The notes under the pieces were generated by a model. It was not told where the DNA came from. It was given only the letters and a program-made list of their open reading frames with translations, and searched no databases. A program made the translations under genes and the position numbers. A stretch of 64,000 nt of DNA from an uncultured Pseudomonadales bacterium (GTDB lineage: Bacteria > Pseudomonadota > Gammaproteobacteria > Pseudomonadales > Azotimanducaceae): positions 3,890,291 through 3,954,290 of the forward strand of contig OY282460.1 of assembly GCA_958296295.1 (NCBI GenBank), written 5' to 3'. The stretch's first letter is position 1; the number at the start of each line of letters is the position of its first letter. Shown here piece by piece: positions 45,703 through 54,462 of this stretch.

Positions 45703-46350
45703 TCAAACGGGCGCGTCCTCGAACACCCACGGCGCGCGCCGGCGACGATCCTGTTCAAAGGCGCGGATGGCGTCCACGTGGCGTAGGGTGAGGGCGATGT
45801 CGTCCAAGCCGTTGACGAGCAGCCGTTTGCGTTCCGGTTCGATGTCGAAGCGTGTGGAGAAGCCCCCACCGGCGATTTGCTGCGCCGGCAGATCGACGGT
45901 TAGCGAAAAGCCCTCGTTCGCATGCGTGTGCGCGAAGAGGGCGGAGACGACCTCCTCGGCCAACGCAACCAGCAGCAAGCCGTTCTTCAGCGCGTTCGTG
46001 GCGAAGATGTCCGCGAAACTCGGCGCGACAACGCAGCGGAAACCGTATTCCAAGAGCGCCCACACGGCGTGCTCGCGGCTCGAACCGCAACCGAAGTTGC
46101 GCCGGGCCAGCAGCACGCTGCCCCCCGCGTAACGCGGCAGATTCAGCACGAAGTCGTGGTCGATGCGGCGCTCGTTCGGATTCATGCCCATCTCGCCTTC
46201 GTCCAAGTAGCGCCAAGCGTCGAAAAGGTTGTCGCCGAAGCCGGTGCGGCGAATGGATTTCAGGAACTGCTTGGGGATGATCTGGTCGGTGTCGACATTG
46301 GCCCCATCCAGCGGCACAACGAGGCCGGTGTGGCGGCTGAACGATCGCAT
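45703..46350 (-). CDS. leuD: 3-isopropylmalate dehydratase small subunit
   Basis: A 215-residue small subunit of isopropylmalate isomerase (leucine synthesis, second step), which closes over the LeuC active site. The family motifs are present: the N-terminal HTGLVVPLDGANVDTDQIIPKQFLKSI, NFGCGSSREHAVWAL and DIFATNALKNGLL. The ATG overlaps the leuC stop by one base (TGATG), typical of leuCD. The downstream gene is dUTPase rather than leuB, which is not in the window. Confidence 0.96.
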   Translation of the reverse strand: MRSFSRHTGLVVPLDGANVDTDQIIPKQFLKSIRRTGFGDNLFDAWRYLDEGEMGMNPNERRIDHDFVLNLPRYAGGSVLLARRNFGCGSSREHAVWALLEYGFRCVVAPSFADIFATNALKNGLLLVALAEEVVSALFAHTHANEGFSLTVDLPAQQIAGGGFSTRFDIEPERKRLLVNGLDDIALTLRHVDAIRAFEQDRRRRAPWVFEDAPV

Positions 46351-47765
46351 CAGAGCATCTCCCGCACATCGGTGAAGCGGCCGGCCACCGCCGCCGCCGC
46401 CGCCATCGCCGGACTCACCAGATGGGTGCGTCCCCGATACCCTTGCCGCCCCTCGAAGTTCCGGTTGGACGTGGCGGCAGAGCGCTCGCCCGGGTACAGC
46501 CGGTCTTCGTTCATGGCCAAGCACATCGAGCAGCCCGGGTCGCGCCACTCGAAGCCCGCCGCAAGGAACACCTCGTCGAGCCCTTCATCCTCGGCTTGCT
46601 TTTTCACGAGGCCGGAGCCGGGAACCGCCATGGCCTGGGTGACGCTGGACGCCACTTGGCGGCCCTGCAGCACCAGGGCGGCGGCGCGAAAATCCTCGAT
46701 GCGGCCGTTCGTGCAAGAGCCGATGAACACCCGATCCACCGGCACGGACGCGATGGGCACTCCGGGCGTCAACTCCATGTACGCCAGCGCCCGTTCGCAA
46801 AGCTCGCGTTTGGCCGGGTCTTCGAACTGCTCCGGTTGCGGAACCGCCTCGTCGACGCCCAGCACCAGTTCGGGGGATGTGCCCCACGTCACCTGCGGCA
46901 CCACGGCGCCGGCGTCCAAAGCCACTTCGCGGTCGAACACCGCGTCGGCATCCGACACCAGGCCGCGCCAATGCGCCTCGGCGGCGTTCCACATGGCGCC
47001 GCTCGGCGCGAACGGCCGGCCGCGCAGATAGTCGATGGTGGTGTCGTCCACGGCCACCATGCCGGCCCGACCGCCGGCTTCAATGGACATGTTGCAGAGC
47101 GTCATGCGTCCTTCCATCGAAAGCGCCCGCACCGCGCTGCCGGCGTATTCGATGGCGTGACCGGTGGCGCCGGCGGTGCCGATGGCGCGGACGATGGCGA
47201 GAATCAGGTCTTTGGCCGTTACGCCGCGGCCAAGCGCGCCCTCGGCAACGATGCGCATGTTGCGGCTCTTGCGCTGGGCGAGGCATTGGGTGGCCAGCAC
47301 GTGCTCCACCTCGGAGGTGCCGATGCCGTGCGCGAGAGCGGCGAACGCGCCGTGGGTCGAGGTGTGCGAATCGCCGCACACGATGGTCATTCCGGGCAGC
47401 GTCGCGCCTTGCTCCGGGCCGATGACATGGACGATGCCCTGGCGGATGTCCGTCATCTCGAACTGGCGAATGCCGAACCGCTTGCAGTTCTCGTCCAGCG
47501 CCAACACCTGCGCCTTGGCGATGGGATCCGCGATGCCGCCGATGCCGGCGGCGCGGTTCGTGGTGGGAACGTTGTGATCCGGCGTCGCCAGGTTCGCCCC
47601 CGGCCGCCACGGTTCGCGCCCGGCGAGGGCCAAGCCCTCGAACGCCTGCGCGGACGTCACCTCGTGCAGCAGGTGGCGGTCCACGTAGAGGATGGTCGAG
47701 CCGTCTTCGCGCTCGGCAACGGCGTGGTCACGCCAAATCTTGTCGTAGAGGGTGCTGCCCGTCAC
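46350..47765 (-). CDS. leuC: 3-isopropylmalate dehydratase large subunit
   Basis: A 471-residue aconitase-family enzyme carrying the [4Fe-4S] cluster. The cluster ligands are in FIGSCTNGRIEDF and in DPGCSMCLAMNEDRLYPGER; IVCGDSHTSTHGAFAALAHGIGTSEVEHVLATQ is the family signature. The N-terminus (TLYDKIWRDHAVAERED) is canonical. The start is GTG 47765, with GCGAGG upstream. First gene of the leuC-leuD-dUTPase-membrane protein series. Confidence 0.96.
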   Translation of the reverse strand: MTGSTLYDKIWRDHAVAEREDGSTILYVDRHLLHEVTSAQAFEGLALAGREPWRPGANLATPDHNVPTTNRAAGIGGIADPIAKAQVLALDENCKRFGIRQFEMTDIRQGIVHVIGPEQGATLPGMTIVCGDSHTSTHGAFAALAHGIGTSEVEHVLATQCLAQRKSRNMRIVAEGALGRGVTAKDLILAIVRAIGTAGATGHAIEYAGSAVRALSMEGRMTLCNMSIEAGGRAGMVAVDDTTIDYLRGRPFAPSGAMWNAAEAHWRGLVSDADAVFDREVALDAGAVVPQVTWGTSPELVLGVDEAVPQPEQFEDPAKRELCERALAYMELTPGVPIASVPVDRVFIGSCTNGRIEDFRAAALVLQGRQVASSVTQAMAVPGSGLVKKQAEDEGLDEVFLAAGFEWRDPGCSMCLAMNEDRLYPGERSAATSNRNFEGRQGYRGRTHLVSPAMAAAAAVAGRFTDVREML

Positions 47766-47831
47766 CGTGTCACCTCGCCTGCCCTGGCCCGCCGATCGGG
47801 CCGCAACTTTCCGCTTGCCGTATCTCGCACC

Positions 47832-48614
47832 TCACGGCGCCTCGCCCAGCTGTTTCAGCATGCGCTTCAGCGCGAAGTGGCGGTAGCTGCCGAGGCCGAG
47901 CTCGCGCACCTCTTCCCAATCAAAATGGTCTTCGATGTCCAAGTCGATCCAGCCCCGGTGGCCGATGTAGCGCGGAATGATGAAACGCGGATCATCGCTG
48001 AGCGTCGCCTGCAGCTCGGGCCCCACCCAGAACTCCAGCCGCATTCGCTTGCGCTGGCGGTACACGACCAGAAAGGTTTTCTTGCCGGCCTTGAAGGCGG
48101 GGGTGCCGAACTGTTTGGCTTCGCTGGTCTCGGGAAGCTCCCCCACCCAAGCCCTCAACGCTTGCAGCTTTTCGCGCGCATGGGGCGCCGAGAGCGGGTC
48201 GAAATCCTCCGGGTCCATCGTTTCGGTGGGCGGCTCGATGTCTTGCGGCTCGCCCAGGTTCGCCCCAAGGGCGGCCGGCGCCACGTTGGCGTAGGCGTCC
48301 CGCACGCGCGTGGCGATGGTTCGCCAATCGTTGCCTCTGTCCAGATGCGCGCCAAGCCAGCCGCGCGGCCCGACGTAGGGCGGCACGAAGTAGTACTCGG
48401 GCTCGGTTTGCACATGAAGTTGCGCCGCGCCGGCCGGCGAATGCAGCCACAGCGCGATGCGGCCGTCGCCGTGGTGGTTCACCGTGAACATGGCGAAGGT
48501 CTTCCCCCGCACCTTGTAATCCGGCATGGCGTGGCTGCTGGCCTCTTCGGCCTCCGGGAACGACAGGCAGAGTTCGCGCACCGCGTCCCGGATGTTCCTG
48601 CCGTTCTTCCCCAT
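47832..48614 (-). CDS. Tandem MmcQ/YjbR-like protein
   Basis: A 260-residue protein made of two related MmcQ/YjbR (DUF419-like) domains. The first (residues about 15-115) reads LSFPEAEEASSHAMPDYKVRGKTFAMFTVN and YVGPRGWLGAHLDRG. The second (about 155-255) repeats this as LPETSEAKQFGTPAFKAGKKTFLVVY and YIGHRGWIDLDIED. The fold is related to CyaY-like alpha/beta proteins and may bind DNA; function not established. Single-domain members are usual; a fused pair is less common. It is monocistronic and divergent from the glycosidase-like gene. Confidence 0.75.
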   Translation of the reverse strand: MGKNGRNIRDAVRELCLSFPEAEEASSHAMPDYKVRGKTFAMFTVNHHGDGRIALWLHSPAGAAQLHVQTEPEYYFVPPYVGPRGWLGAHLDRGNDWRTIATRVRDAYANVAPAALGANLGEPQDIEPPTETMDPEDFDPLSAPHAREKLQALRAWVGELPETSEAKQFGTPAFKAGKKTFLVVYRQRKRMRLEFWVGPELQATLSDDPRFIIPRYIGHRGWIDLDIEDHFDWEEVRELGLGSYRHFALKRMLKQLGEAP

Positions 48615-48679
48615 GTGGCGACCGTGCGGCTTGTGGAACGGCTATGATGGCGCAAACCGCCGCCTTGCGCCAAGCACCC

Positions 48680-49657
48680 ATGCGCGTGCAGAGACTTCTC
48701 GACCGGCCGATCATCGATCCGTCGCTGCATCCGAGCATCGGCGTCAACATCCAAGGCCCGTCGCTCATTCGCGTGCCGGACTGGGTGGCGCAACCGCTGG
48801 GGCGCTACTACCTCTATTTCGCGGATCACAAGGGGCGCCACATTCGGCTCGGATTCGCGGACGCGCTCACCGGCCCTTGGCGGATCCATGTGCCGGGCAG
48901 CTTGCGGCTTGCGCAGACACCGTTTCCGACCGAGCCGCCAGAAGCGTCGCCGGAGCTCGTGCGGGCCGCCTTGGAACGCGCCCGGGCAAGCGGCGCGCGC
49001 TTGCCGCACGGGATGCGGGAAGAGCTCACCACACCGCACATCGCTTCGCCGGACGTCCATGTGGACCACGAGCGTCAGCGCATCGTGATGATCTACCACG
49101 GCTTGCAAGCGGCAGGACAGCAGGTGTCCCGAGCGGCCGTCTCAGCGGACGGCGTCCACTTCGCGCCCGGCGAGGAAGTGCTGGGCCGCACCTACATGCG
49201 GCTGTTCCGCTACCGCGGGCGAATCTACGCCCTAGCGATGCCCGGCCAGTTGTACCGCTGCGCGAGCATGACCAGCGGCTTCGAGGAGGGGCCGCGCCTG
49301 TTCAACCCGAACATGCGCCATGCCGCGGTTCTGGTGCGGGGCGGAACGCTGCTGGTCTTTTGGACCCAAGTAGGAGACGCGCCGGAACGCATTCTGCTCT
49401 CGACGGTGGACTTGCGTGGCGACTGGACGAGTTGGCGCGATTCCGACCCGCCGCGGGAAGTGCTGCGCCCTGCCCGGCCGTGGGAAGGGGCGAACGCGCC
49501 TGTGGCGCCTTCGATGCGCAGCGTGGCCCCCGGCCGCGTGAACCAGCTGCGCGACCCGGCGGTGTATGTGGAGGGCGATGCCGTGTATCTGCTCTACGCC
49601 GCGGCGGGCGAAAGCGGCATCGCCATCGCGAGGGTTTGGGCTATAGGCGCGCCCTGA
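48680..49657 (+). CDS. Five-bladed beta-propeller glycosidase-like protein (GH43/GH130-type)
   Basis: A 325-residue protein whose repeats fit a five-bladed propeller: NIQGPSLIRVPDW, YYLYFADHKGRHIRLGFADAL, a central IASPDVHVDHERQRIVMIYHG with an Asp in the position of a GH43 catalytic Asp, and NQLRDPAVYVEGDAVYLLYA (R-D-P). The family is widespread but uncharacterised; it resembles glycosidases and glycan phosphorylases. There is no signal peptide. ATG 48680 (MRVQRLLDRPIID) fits homologues; an in-frame ATG at 48644 is possible. Its last codons and stop form part of a hairpin shared with the coaD end. Confidence 0.7.
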   Translation: MRVQRLLDRPIIDPSLHPSIGVNIQGPSLIRVPDWVAQPLGRYYLYFADHKGRHIRLGFADALTGPWRIHVPGSLRLAQTPFPTEPPEASPELVRAALERARASGARLPHGMREELTTPHIASPDVHVDHERQRIVMIYHGLQAAGQQVSRAAVSADGVHFAPGEEVLGRTYMRLFRYRGRIYALAMPGQLYRCASMTSGFEEGPRLFNPNMRHAAVLVRGGTLLVFWTQVGDAPERILLSTVDLRGDWTSWRDSDPPREVLRPARPWEGANAPVAPSMRSVAPGRVNQLRDPAVYVEGDAVYLLYAAAGESGIAIARVWAIGAP

Positions 49658-49667
49658 CGGGCGCGCG
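49646..49667. terminator. Hairpin with the stop codon in its loop (shared with 63586-63607)
   Basis: A GC stem of about 8-9 bp whose loop contains the TGA stop of the glycosidase-like gene. It lies between convergent genes. The 22-bp sequence recurs identically, on the other strand, at 63586-63607. Confidence 0.6.
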
Positions 49668-49673
49668 TTGGCG

Positions 49674-50738
49674 TTAGGCGGCTCGCGTGAAGTACTGCTC
49701 CGAGGTGGCCGCGGCTACGAAGTTCTCCTTCAAGATGGCGTAGTCCTGGATGTCCGCGTTCACGACGTCCATGCCGTGCGCCAGCACATAGGCGTAGCTG
49801 CGTTGGAAGTCTGAAAGGTCGGCCTCCAAGAAGGGCTTGTCGTAGTAGCCGTCGAAAACCTTGCCGTTGGCGCCGCCGCCCCACCGGCGACCGGCCAGCA
49901 AGCGCCCCACCTTCATCGCCACCAAGCCGATGCCGGCTTCGCGGGCGCGGGCCAAGAGCGGTTGCAAATGCGCCATGTCTTCGGATGCCGCGAGAATCTG
50001 GCGCTTGTTCCAGTCGTACCAGCCGGCGGGCGTGATGGCGATCATCGCCAAGTCGTACCAGCCCGTCTCAACCGCAGCCTCCAACACCGACTGCGCGTTC
50101 TCGTGGGTGGAAAGGCCCAAATAGCCCACCTTGCCGGCGGCTTTCGCGTCCTCAAACGCCCGGTACAGCTCCTCCGCCCGCACCACGCCGGGATTGTTCG
50201 CGCCCATCTGGTAATAGGCGTCCACGTGCTCGGTGTCGAGTTCCGTCAGGCTCTTGTCCATGAGCATCGTCCACGAACGCGCCGCGCGCTTGGCCACTTC
50301 GGCGGTGACCGTTTCGTCCGCGTCCACGTTCACGGGCGCTTTGGAAATGAGGAAAATCTGGTCGCGGTGCTGCTTGGCGAACGCCGCCAAGTTGCGTTCG
50401 GCGTTGCGGTAGTAGCCGCTGTAGCCCACGTCGAAGACATTGACGCCGGCTTCCAAGGCGACGTTCAGCAGGCGGTCGTTCGGCTTGCCGGCGAGCGCCG
50501 CGCCGCAGCCGTACACCAAACGGCTGGCGCGGAAGCCCGTGCGGCCGAGGGTGCGGTAGGTCATGCCCGGCCACGGCTTCGCGCCGGGCATCTTGTCCGC
50601 CGCTTCCTGGGCGGTGGTGACGGCCGCGCGAACATCCCGCGTTCGCAGCAAAGCGCCGCCGCCTATGCCGAGCAGCGTGAGCAGTTCGATGAAAGAGCGC
50701 CGGTTGGTCTTCGGCGACGGGGGTGAGAAAGTGGCCAC
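49674..50738 (-). CDS. TAT-exported aldo/keto reductase
   Basis: A 354-residue oxidoreductase. The N-terminus carries a twin-arginine signal (NRRSFIELLTLLGIGGGALL, cleaved near 40). The rest is an aldo/keto reductase barrel: TYRTLGRTGFRASRLVYG, GVNVFDVGYSGYY (Asp and Tyr of the tetrad), FLISKAPV (Lys), VDAYYQMGANNP, and VGYLGLSTHENAQSVL. TAT export with a folded NADPH enzyme is unusual, but AKR-like proteins of this kind occur near other periplasmic oxidoreductases. The GTG start at 50738 has GGAGG 8 nt upstream. Confidence 0.85.
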   Translation of the reverse strand: MATFSPPSPKTNRRSFIELLTLLGIGGGALLRTRDVRAAVTTAQEAADKMPGAKPWPGMTYRTLGRTGFRASRLVYGCGAALAGKPNDRLLNVALEAGVNVFDVGYSGYYRNAERNLAAFAKQHRDQIFLISKAPVNVDADETVTAEVAKRAARSWTMLMDKSLTELDTEHVDAYYQMGANNPGVVRAEELYRAFEDAKAAGKVGYLGLSTHENAQSVLEAAVETGWYDLAMIAITPAGWYDWNKRQILAASEDMAHLQPLLARAREAGIGLVAMKVGRLLAGRRWGGGANGKVFDGYYDKPFLEADLSDFQRSYAYVLAHGMDVVNADIQDYAILKENFVAAATSEQYFTRAA

Positions 50739-50865
50739 TGGAATCCTCCGCGTGGGCGGCCGCGTGGGCGGCGTGGGTGGTTGGTTCCCCTAAGCCTGCT
50801 ACGAATCGCCGCGTCACGCAAGGCCGGCGTCGCTCGCTTCGCCGGCCACGGTCGAGTTGCGTTGG

Positions 50866-51987
50866 CTATTCGTCCTCCTGGGGTTGGTCTTCGTCTTGCC
50901 AGTCCTCGTCTTCCTCGTCGGGGTCTTGCATCACCGGCGGTGGACGTGTCACGCGCCTCGCCACCGGGCGCCCGTCGCGCGGGTTGGATTCCCGCGTGAA
51001 CTCCACGCGGTCGCCCTGCTGCAGCTCGCTGAAAGAGCAGCCCACCACCCACGTCTGGTGGAAAAACAAGCGCTCGCCGCCATCCACTGGCTCGATGAAG
51101 GCGAAGTCGCGCCCGTAGGGGATGTTGGCCACCCAGCCTTGGGCGCGCGGCGCTTCCGGGGCGTCGCCCCCGGCGTGGCTACCGAACGACCGGTTCTCGA
51201 CGGGCGGCGCGAACTGGCGTTCTTCGGCATAGGGCGGCGCATCGCCACTCGGGGGGGCGCCGTCGGTGTCGATCGGCTCCGCTCGCACGGAGGGCGCAGA
51301 TGCCGGCCCCGCGGCGGGACGCTGCACGAACAAGTTCACCACCAAGGGATCGTAACGGCGCGCCCGGTCGTCCACGATCGTGCTCATCATCACCGGGTGG
51401 GTCACTTCGTCGATGAGCGTCTGAGCGGCGCGGGTGGTGCCGGTGCGGTCTCCCGCGAGATCCCACGCGGTGACCATCACGCGGGTGCCGAGGCCGTTGA
51501 GCTTGCGCGCCAGCGGCACATAGTCCCCATCGCCGGTAACGAGCACCACGACGTTGAGCTCCTTGCCGCGGGCCAGATCGAACGCTTCCAAGGCGAGCCA
51601 CACGTCAATGCCCTTCTCGCGCGGACGACCGTCTTCTCTGGCGAACAGCGGCAGGAAGTGGGGCGTGACCCCGGCTTTGATCAAGGCGTCCTCGAACTTG
51701 CGCTCCCGGTACAACGTGCCGTCGCCTTCCTGCCGCTGCGCCTGGGCGTCGTGCCGCCGCGCGTCGTCGGCGGAAAAACGGCCACGAAAGTAGTGCGCCT
51801 CGACGATTTGGCAGTAGCGGGCTTCGGTGTGCTCGCGCTTGCCCACCTCATCTCGAATCAGTGCGTGCAGGCCCTGGATGCTGATGCGGGCATGACGGTC
51901 GTGATGATGAAGATAGTAGTCGCTTACATGCGCGAAGTAGCTACCGTCGTAAAATATCCCAATGCGGGTCAGCTTGGTATCGGCCAC
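50866..51987 (-). CDS. NYN-domain (PIN-like RNase) protein with cold-shock domain
   Basis: A 373-residue fusion. Residues 1-190 are an NYN/DUF88 (LabA-like) domain: IGIFYDGSYFAHVSDYYLHH, KGIDVWLALEAFDLA and VVVLVTGDGDYVPLARKLNGLG, with the acidic residues (D14, D around 127 and 153-155) expected of a PIN-like metal-dependent nuclease. A flexible Pro/Ala-rich linker follows, then a cold-shock-type domain (GWVANIPYGRDFAFIEPVD, ERLFFHQTW, GDRVEFTRES; about 285-350) and an acidic tail. This suggests an RNA-binding, RNA-cutting protein. The start is GTG 51987, with a promoter-like sequence at 52028. Confidence 0.85.
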   Translation of the reverse strand: MADTKLTRIGIFYDGSYFAHVSDYYLHHHDRHARISIQGLHALIRDEVGKREHTEARYCQIVEAHYFRGRFSADDARRHDAQAQRQEGDGTLYRERKFEDALIKAGVTPHFLPLFAREDGRPREKGIDVWLALEAFDLARGKELNVVVLVTGDGDYVPLARKLNGLGTRVMVTAWDLAGDRTGTTRAAQTLIDEVTHPVMMSTIVDDRARRYDPLVVNLFVQRPAAGPASAPSVRAEPIDTDGAPPSGDAPPYAEERQFAPPVENRSFGSHAGGDAPEAPRAQGWVANIPYGRDFAFIEPVDGGERLFFHQTWVVGCSFSELQQGDRVEFTRESNPRDGRPVARRVTRPPPVMQDPDEEDEDWQDEDQPQEDE

Positions 51988-52027
51988 CTATGTGTGTTCC
52001 TCTCGGCAAAGTGATTGAACGGGAGGG

Positions 52028-52057
52028 AGAATAACGCCCGTTGGTCGCGTTGGTCAA
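52028..52057 (-). promoter_or_regulatory. Candidate sigma-70 promoter for the NYN/CSD gene
   Basis: TTGACC at 52052-52057 and TATTCT at 52028-52033, 18 nt apart, placed about 41 nt before the GTG start. Confidence 0.45.
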
Positions 52058-52093
52058 CGGCCGGCGGGCGGGAATGGGCGACGGGAGCCGTCT

Positions 52094-52966
52094 TTAGTAG
52101 CGGTCGAAGGAGTAGCTCGCCGTCACGCCGTACACCGTGGAGGCGGGCGCGTTGCGTCCCTTCACGACGCCGGCGTGGAACACGCTTAGGCCGATGCGCT
52201 CCGACACGGCGTAGTACAACCGGCCGGCAACGATTTGCGTGTCCTCCTGCACTTCGGGGAACTTGGTGGGATCGAATCCGGGGCCGCCGATGTCCAAGCC
52301 GGACCGCGCGTCCACCAGCTGGTAATCCAACCCCAACGACAGCCTATCGCTGATCAGCCAAAGCCCGGAGAGGTTTGTGAACGTCTCGTCCGGCACGTTC
52401 CCACCGCGGGCACGGTAGCCGAACTCCGCCGACAGGCCGAATTGGGTGCTCACGAACTCGCCGACGATGACGGACAGTTCGAAACCGTCCGCGCCGTCGC
52501 CGAGGGAGTTGATGTGGCCGGTCTCGTAATCCCCGGCGAGCACGACGCCACCGCGCGCGGCGACGCTGGGGTAGTCGCTCGTCAGCTCGTCGTTCAAGCG
52601 CCAAGTGACGCCCAAGGTGCTGTCCACCAAGCCGCTGAAGTTCGCCATCGTGGTTGGAATCATCGGCCCAACCACGAAATCCGACCGCGCCCAACCCACT
52701 CGCGCATCCAGCGCCCACGACTCGCCGAGCGCGTAGTTCGCCGTGAGCCACACGGTGTTCTGCGTCAGGTTCTCTCCGCGCGGCGTGGCGCGTTTGGATT
52801 CGCTGCGGAAGTACTCATCCGCCGTTTGGCCCACATAGGACAAGCTGAGGTAGCCAGTGCCGGGTTCGGACAGCCAAGCCGTACCATCGGCGAAAGCGAC
52901 ATTGGGCCAAGCCGCCAGCCCGACCGCCAAAGCCGCGATCCAACGGGCTGAGAACGAGAACTTCAT
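52094..52966 (-). CDS. Outer-membrane beta-barrel-like protein
   Basis: A 290-residue protein with a signal peptide (MKFSFSARWIAALAVGLAAWPNVAFA). The rest is a series of alternating strands (GYLSLSYVGQT, TVWLTANYALG, WALDARVGWARSDFVVG, FGLSAEFGYRARGG, LSLGLDYQLVDARSG) and ends in a short strand with a terminal Tyr (YGVTASYSFDRY), as in outer-membrane proteins recognised by the Bam complex. I recognise no precise family; it resembles meta-pathway phenol-degradation-like or OmpW-size barrels. It is divergent from the ankyrin gene and has its own promoter-like site. Confidence 0.65.
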   Translation of the reverse strand: MKFSFSARWIAALAVGLAAWPNVAFADGTAWLSEPGTGYLSLSYVGQTADEYFRSESKRATPRGENLTQNTVWLTANYALGESWALDARVGWARSDFVVGPMIPTTMANFSGLVDSTLGVTWRLNDELTSDYPSVAARGGVVLAGDYETGHINSLGDGADGFELSVIVGEFVSTQFGLSAEFGYRARGGNVPDETFTNLSGLWLISDRLSLGLDYQLVDARSGLDIGGPGFDPTKFPEVQEDTQIVAGRLYYAVSERIGLSVFHAGVVKGRNAPASTVYGVTASYSFDRY

Positions 52967-53074
52967 CAGCGCCCTGGTTCGCGACCACCAAGACGCAACC
53001 GCTTTCGCGGCGCGCCGCGAGCTTGCTTTTCGCACCGGCATGGCCAACGCTCACTGGTCCCCCAATGGCTACGA

Positions 53075-53104
53075 ACTATACAACTCAACGGCGCGGCTGT
53101 CCAA
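53075..53104 (-). promoter_or_regulatory. Candidate sigma-70 promoter for the beta-barrel gene
   Basis: TTGGAC at 53099-53104 and TATAGT at 53075-53080, 18 nt apart. It is about 110 nt upstream of the ATG. Confidence 0.5.
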
Positions 53105-53181
53105 CAGGAATAACGGGCAACCGGCATGACTAACACAGAAAGAGGATTGCGGAAGTAGAGGAATTGGTAGGAATTGGTTGC

Positions 53182-53210
53182 TTGACCGCTTGGCCGCCGT
53201 CACCAATACT
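53182..53210 (+). promoter_or_regulatory. Candidate sigma-70 promoter for the ankyrin gene
   Basis: TTGACC at 53182-53187 and AATACT at 53205-53210, 17 nt apart, placed 29 nt before the ATG at 53240. Confidence 0.45.
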
Positions 53211-53239
53211 CTGGGACAGGCGAAAACGGACGACGCCGG

Positions 53240-54364
53240 ATGGATGCCGCGCTGTTCCACTTCCAAAACAACTGGTTTCTGCGCGGCGAGGAAGCGCCTA
53301 GGCTTGGCGAAGCCGAGGCCGCCTTCGTCCGCGCCGCGTTGGGGCCCGCCCCGCAGCATTGGGATGGCGAGCCGGACGAAGAGCGAATGGCCGCCTTGCT
53401 CGCCGAGCACCCGAACGTGTTGGCGCGGATCGGCCGCCGTTTGCTCACCGTCGCGATTGGCAAGCGCGGCTGCGGGCCGGCCGTGAAAGCGCTGCTCGCC
53501 AACGGCGTGCCGTTCGAGGTCGACCAGACCGTCTACAACGTGATGCACGAGGCCGCTTGGGCTGGTTCCGTAGACACCCTGCAGGCGCTGTTCGAATCCG
53601 GCGTGGTGGACGCCACCGGCGTTGCGGTGAAGAAACCCCACGTCGGTTGGCCCGACAATATCTCGCTGCTGTATTGGGCGGCTTGGCGTGGCACCCCGGA
53701 ATTGGCCAAGCTGCTGATTCGATACGGCGCCGGCGCGCATCACGCGCTGCCCATCAAGGGCAACGGCGAGCGCGGCACCACCTCGCTGCAGGAAGCCGTG
53801 GCGCCCGATGCGGGGGGCCACCGCGGCGAGTTGCGCCGCGGCAAGCTGGCGGTGGCCCGGGTTCTCATTGAAGATGGCGCCCCCTACGACGTGTACGCGG
53901 CCTGCGGCTTGGACGATCTCCAGCGCCTGCTAACGCTCGCTGAGGCAGACCCGGCGATCGTGAACGCCAAAAAGGATTACGGCATGACGCCCTTGCACTG
54001 GGCGGCGCGGGCATGTGCCATGCGCTGCCTCGAGGTGCTGCTCGAACAAGGCGCGGACGTACACGCCCGCAACAAGGCGGCCCGCTCGCCGCTGCATCTC
54101 GTCGCGGAAACCGGGCCCGCCGGCGGCGGCGACGATGCGCGACAGGCCGAGGCCATCCGCTTGTTCGCCAAGTACGGCGCCGATCTCGACGCCCAGGACA
54201 AGAAAGGCCGCACGCCGCTGCATCGCGCCACCTACGAAGGGCGTGTGGCCGCCGCCGAAGCGCTGCTCGAAGCCGGTGCCGATCCGTTCATCCCCAACAA
54301 GAACGGCAAGAACGCCTTCGCCATCGCCCGCAAGGAGGCCAAGTATCTGAAAGCGCGAGCTTGA
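53240..54364 (+). CDS. Ankyrin-repeat protein
   Basis: A 374-residue protein with clear ankyrin repeats: YGMTPLHWAARACAMRCLEV, LLEQGADVHARNKAARSPLH, EAIRLFAKYGADLDAQDKKG and RTPLHRATYEGRVAAAEALL, plus degenerate repeats in the first half (VMHEAAWAGSVDTLQALFES, LLYWAAWRGTPELAKLLIRYG). No signal peptide or membrane segment, so it is probably cytoplasmic. The first ~80 residues are not ankyrin and show no known motif. Ankyrin proteins mediate protein-protein contacts; neighbours do not reveal the partner. Confidence 0.85.
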   Translation: MDAALFHFQNNWFLRGEEAPRLGEAEAAFVRAALGPAPQHWDGEPDEERMAALLAEHPNVLARIGRRLLTVAIGKRGCGPAVKALLANGVPFEVDQTVYNVMHEAAWAGSVDTLQALFESGVVDATGVAVKKPHVGWPDNISLLYWAAWRGTPELAKLLIRYGAGAHHALPIKGNGERGTTSLQEAVAPDAGGHRGELRRGKLAVARVLIEDGAPYDVYAACGLDDLQRLLTLAEADPAIVNAKKDYGMTPLHWAARACAMRCLEVLLEQGADVHARNKAARSPLHLVAETGPAGGGDDARQAEAIRLFAKYGADLDAQDKKGRTPLHRATYEGRVAAAEALLEAGADPFIPNKNGKNAFAIARKEAKYLKARA

Positions 54365-54414
54365 CCGATGCGCCGGGATGCCACGCTACGGCCCGTCGAT
54401 TGTGAGGACTTCTG

Positions 54415-54462
54415 ATGAAGGCACTGAGGAATAGGAACGTGGTGCCGGCCGCTCGGCCGTGA
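54415..54462 (+). other. Short leader ORF coupled to the first ABC exporter
   Basis: A 15-codon frame (MKALRNRNVVPAARP) whose stop overlaps the GTG start of the ABC gene (GTGA at 54459), preceded by GAGGAC. It may help load ribosomes onto the exporter gene, or be the remnant of a longer gene. Confidence 0.25.
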
